A stretch of 5,846 nucleotides of DNA from Gemmatimonadota bacterium (lineage in GTDB: Bacteria > Gemmatimonadota > Gemmatimonadetes > Gemmatimonadales > Gemmatimonadaceae): NCBI GenBank assembly GCA_003131365.1, contig PKVB01000036.1, positions 44,681-50,526 on the forward strand, read 5' to 3'. The position numbers and the translations under genes were made by a program. The notes beneath the pieces are model-generated. The model was not told where the DNA came from, ran no database searches, and saw only the letters and a program-made list of their open reading frames with translations. Shown piece after piece: positions 5,013-5,846 of the stretch; the stretch's first letter is position 1; every line of letters starts with the position of its first letter.

Positions 5013-5846
5013 ATGATCCGTATGGCAGCGCGAGTCAGACTCGCAGCGGGCGCCGCAACAGCTTTTGGCTTCTCCCAGATTGCGTGCGCGAACATTTCTC
5101 CCACTACCGACACGAGCGCCGCCCGGCCGTCGCCCACGAGCGCGAGCGCAAAGGCGCCTTCGCTCTCCGGAAAGGATTCCACTGACTCTGTAACGCAGGT
5201 GTCGATGCGGAAGGTCGACTTCTACATCATCCCCAACGCCGCCCTCCGCATTCGGACGCTTCGGGGCAATATGCGTCCCGTGCACGGCGGGCCGATCACG
5301 TTCGACGACAAGAACGCGTTCGTGATCGATATGGACTACGCCGAGATCGGACTCAATGGCACCGACCTCACGACGCTGATGAACAACTACATCTTCGCGT
5401 ATCCGGGCGCGCCGCTGAAAAATCTGAAGATCCACACGTCGGGCTCACAGGTAGTTCAGGCGGGGGTGATGCACAAGATCCTCGACATACCGTTCGAGAT
5501 CACGGCGGATGTCTCCGTCACCCCCGAAGGACTCATCAAGCTGCATCCGGTGAAGACCCGCATACTCGGCGTCAATGGCGACGATCTCATGAAGGCGTTT
5601 CACCTCTCGCTCGAAAAGATTCTGGATCTGAGCAACGCGAAGGGTGTGACCGTAAAGGGAAACGAACTCTTTCTCGACCCGGTGCGTATCCTCCCTCCGC
5701 CGGCCATCGCAGGCCACGCCACGGCGATCAGAGTAGACGGCGACGAGCTTGTCCAGACGTTCGGCTCCATTGGAGCCAGGCCGCCTCTGCTCCCGCCGGA
5801 CACTTCCGCCCGGGCCTACATGTTTTTCAAGGGAGGATCGCTCCAC
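5013..5846 (+). CDS. Probable lipoprotein with a conserved domain of unknown function, C-terminus cut by the window edge
   Basis: The plus-strand frame runs open to the window edge, giving 278 residues. The N-terminus has several Arg, a hydrophobic stretch and FGFSQIACANIS, so C25 is the likely lipid-modified Cys; Gln rather than Leu three residues before it makes this a weak lipobox. A Ser/Thr/Ala/Pro linker follows (about 26-66), typical of a tether. From residue 69 a well-formed alpha/beta domain begins: FDDKNAFVIDMDYAEIGLNG, FAYPGAPLKNLKIHTSG, MHKILDIPFEITADV (153-167), TPEGLIKLHP, GVNGDDLMKAFHLSLEKI, GNELFLDPVRILPPPAIAGH, then RVDGDELVQTFGS and YMFFKGGSLH. I recall similar unnamed proteins from Acidobacteriota and Gemmatimonadota, but cannot name the family. 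Alternating amphipathic strands and a long helix suggest a lipid-binding TULIP-like fold as a guess only. The start is ATG 5013, although ATG 5022 is also possible, and neither has a strong ribosome binding site. Several frames overlap this gene on the minus strand but lack protein-like sequence. Confidence 0.85.
   Translation, partial: MIRMAARVRLAAGAATAFGFSQIACANISPTTDTSAARPSPTSASAKAPSLSGKDSTDSVTQVSMRKVDFYIIPNAALRIRTLRGNMRPVHGGPITFDDKNAFVIDMDYAEIGLNGTDLTTLMNNYIFAYPGAPLKNLKIHTSGSQVVQAGVMHKILDIPFEITADVSVTPEGLIKLHPVKTRILGVNGDDLMKAFHLSLEKILDLSNAKGVTVKGNELFLDPVRILPPPAIAGHATAIRVDGDELVQTFGSIGARPPLLPPDTSARAYMFFKGGSLH

Noticed and set aside
5001..5846. Open frames on the minus strand opposite the right-edge lipoprotein gene
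   Set aside because: They are Arg/Gly/Val/His-rich and show no motif, whereas the plus-strand frame gives a continuous, well-structured protein with a signal sequence.

Overview
The window is a GC-rich bacterial segment (roughly 60% G+C by eye) with compact gene spacing and Shine-Dalgarno-type start sites such as AGGAG, GAGGAAA and AAGGAA. Several proteins are exported or lipid-anchored, with signal peptides ending in Ala-rich regions. Two proteins look like families I associate with Gemmatimonadota and Acidobacteriota: a YncE-type beta-propeller with a Pro-rich C-terminal insert, and a lipoprotein with FYDAAG, WNG and VTFNGT motifs. Gemmatimonadota is my best guess for the source. It rests on protein style only, because there is no rRNA or other marker gene here. 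I see no mobile element, CRISPR array, tRNA or rRNA.

Layout, left to right. Positions 1-1116 (minus) hold a phospholipase D-superfamily cardiolipin synthase with two HKD motifs and one N-terminal membrane anchor; its C-terminus is cut by the window edge. Positions 1131-2162 (minus) hold a secreted YncE-like beta-propeller. Its stop codon overlaps the ribosome binding site of the synthase, so the two form a two-gene operon. A strong hairpin with a perfect 10-bp stem (2323-2350) separates that operon from a minus-strand lipoprotein gene (2378-3235). That gene is preceded by a GC-rich, dyad-rich leader (3236-3391). Further right on the minus strand are a small helical hypothetical protein (3392-3631), a 61-residue zinc-knuckle-like protein (3809-3994) and a membrane protein with an N-terminal zinc ribbon and an extracytoplasmic domain (4080-4781). 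A 231-base intergenic region (4782-5012) then divides the minus-strand block from a plus-strand gene (5013 to the right edge). That gene encodes a probable lipoprotein with a large conserved domain and is cut at its C-terminus.

As a whole this is an envelope-biased neighbourhood: one phospholipid-synthesis enzyme, one periplasmic propeller, two lipoproteins and one single-pass membrane protein. Only the YncE-synthase pair has sequence evidence for a direct functional link (translational coupling). The other genes may simply be neighbours. No clearly novel system stands out. The most open questions are the structured leader at 3236-3391, the unnamed conserved lipoprotein at the right edge, and the run of small metal-knuckle proteins.
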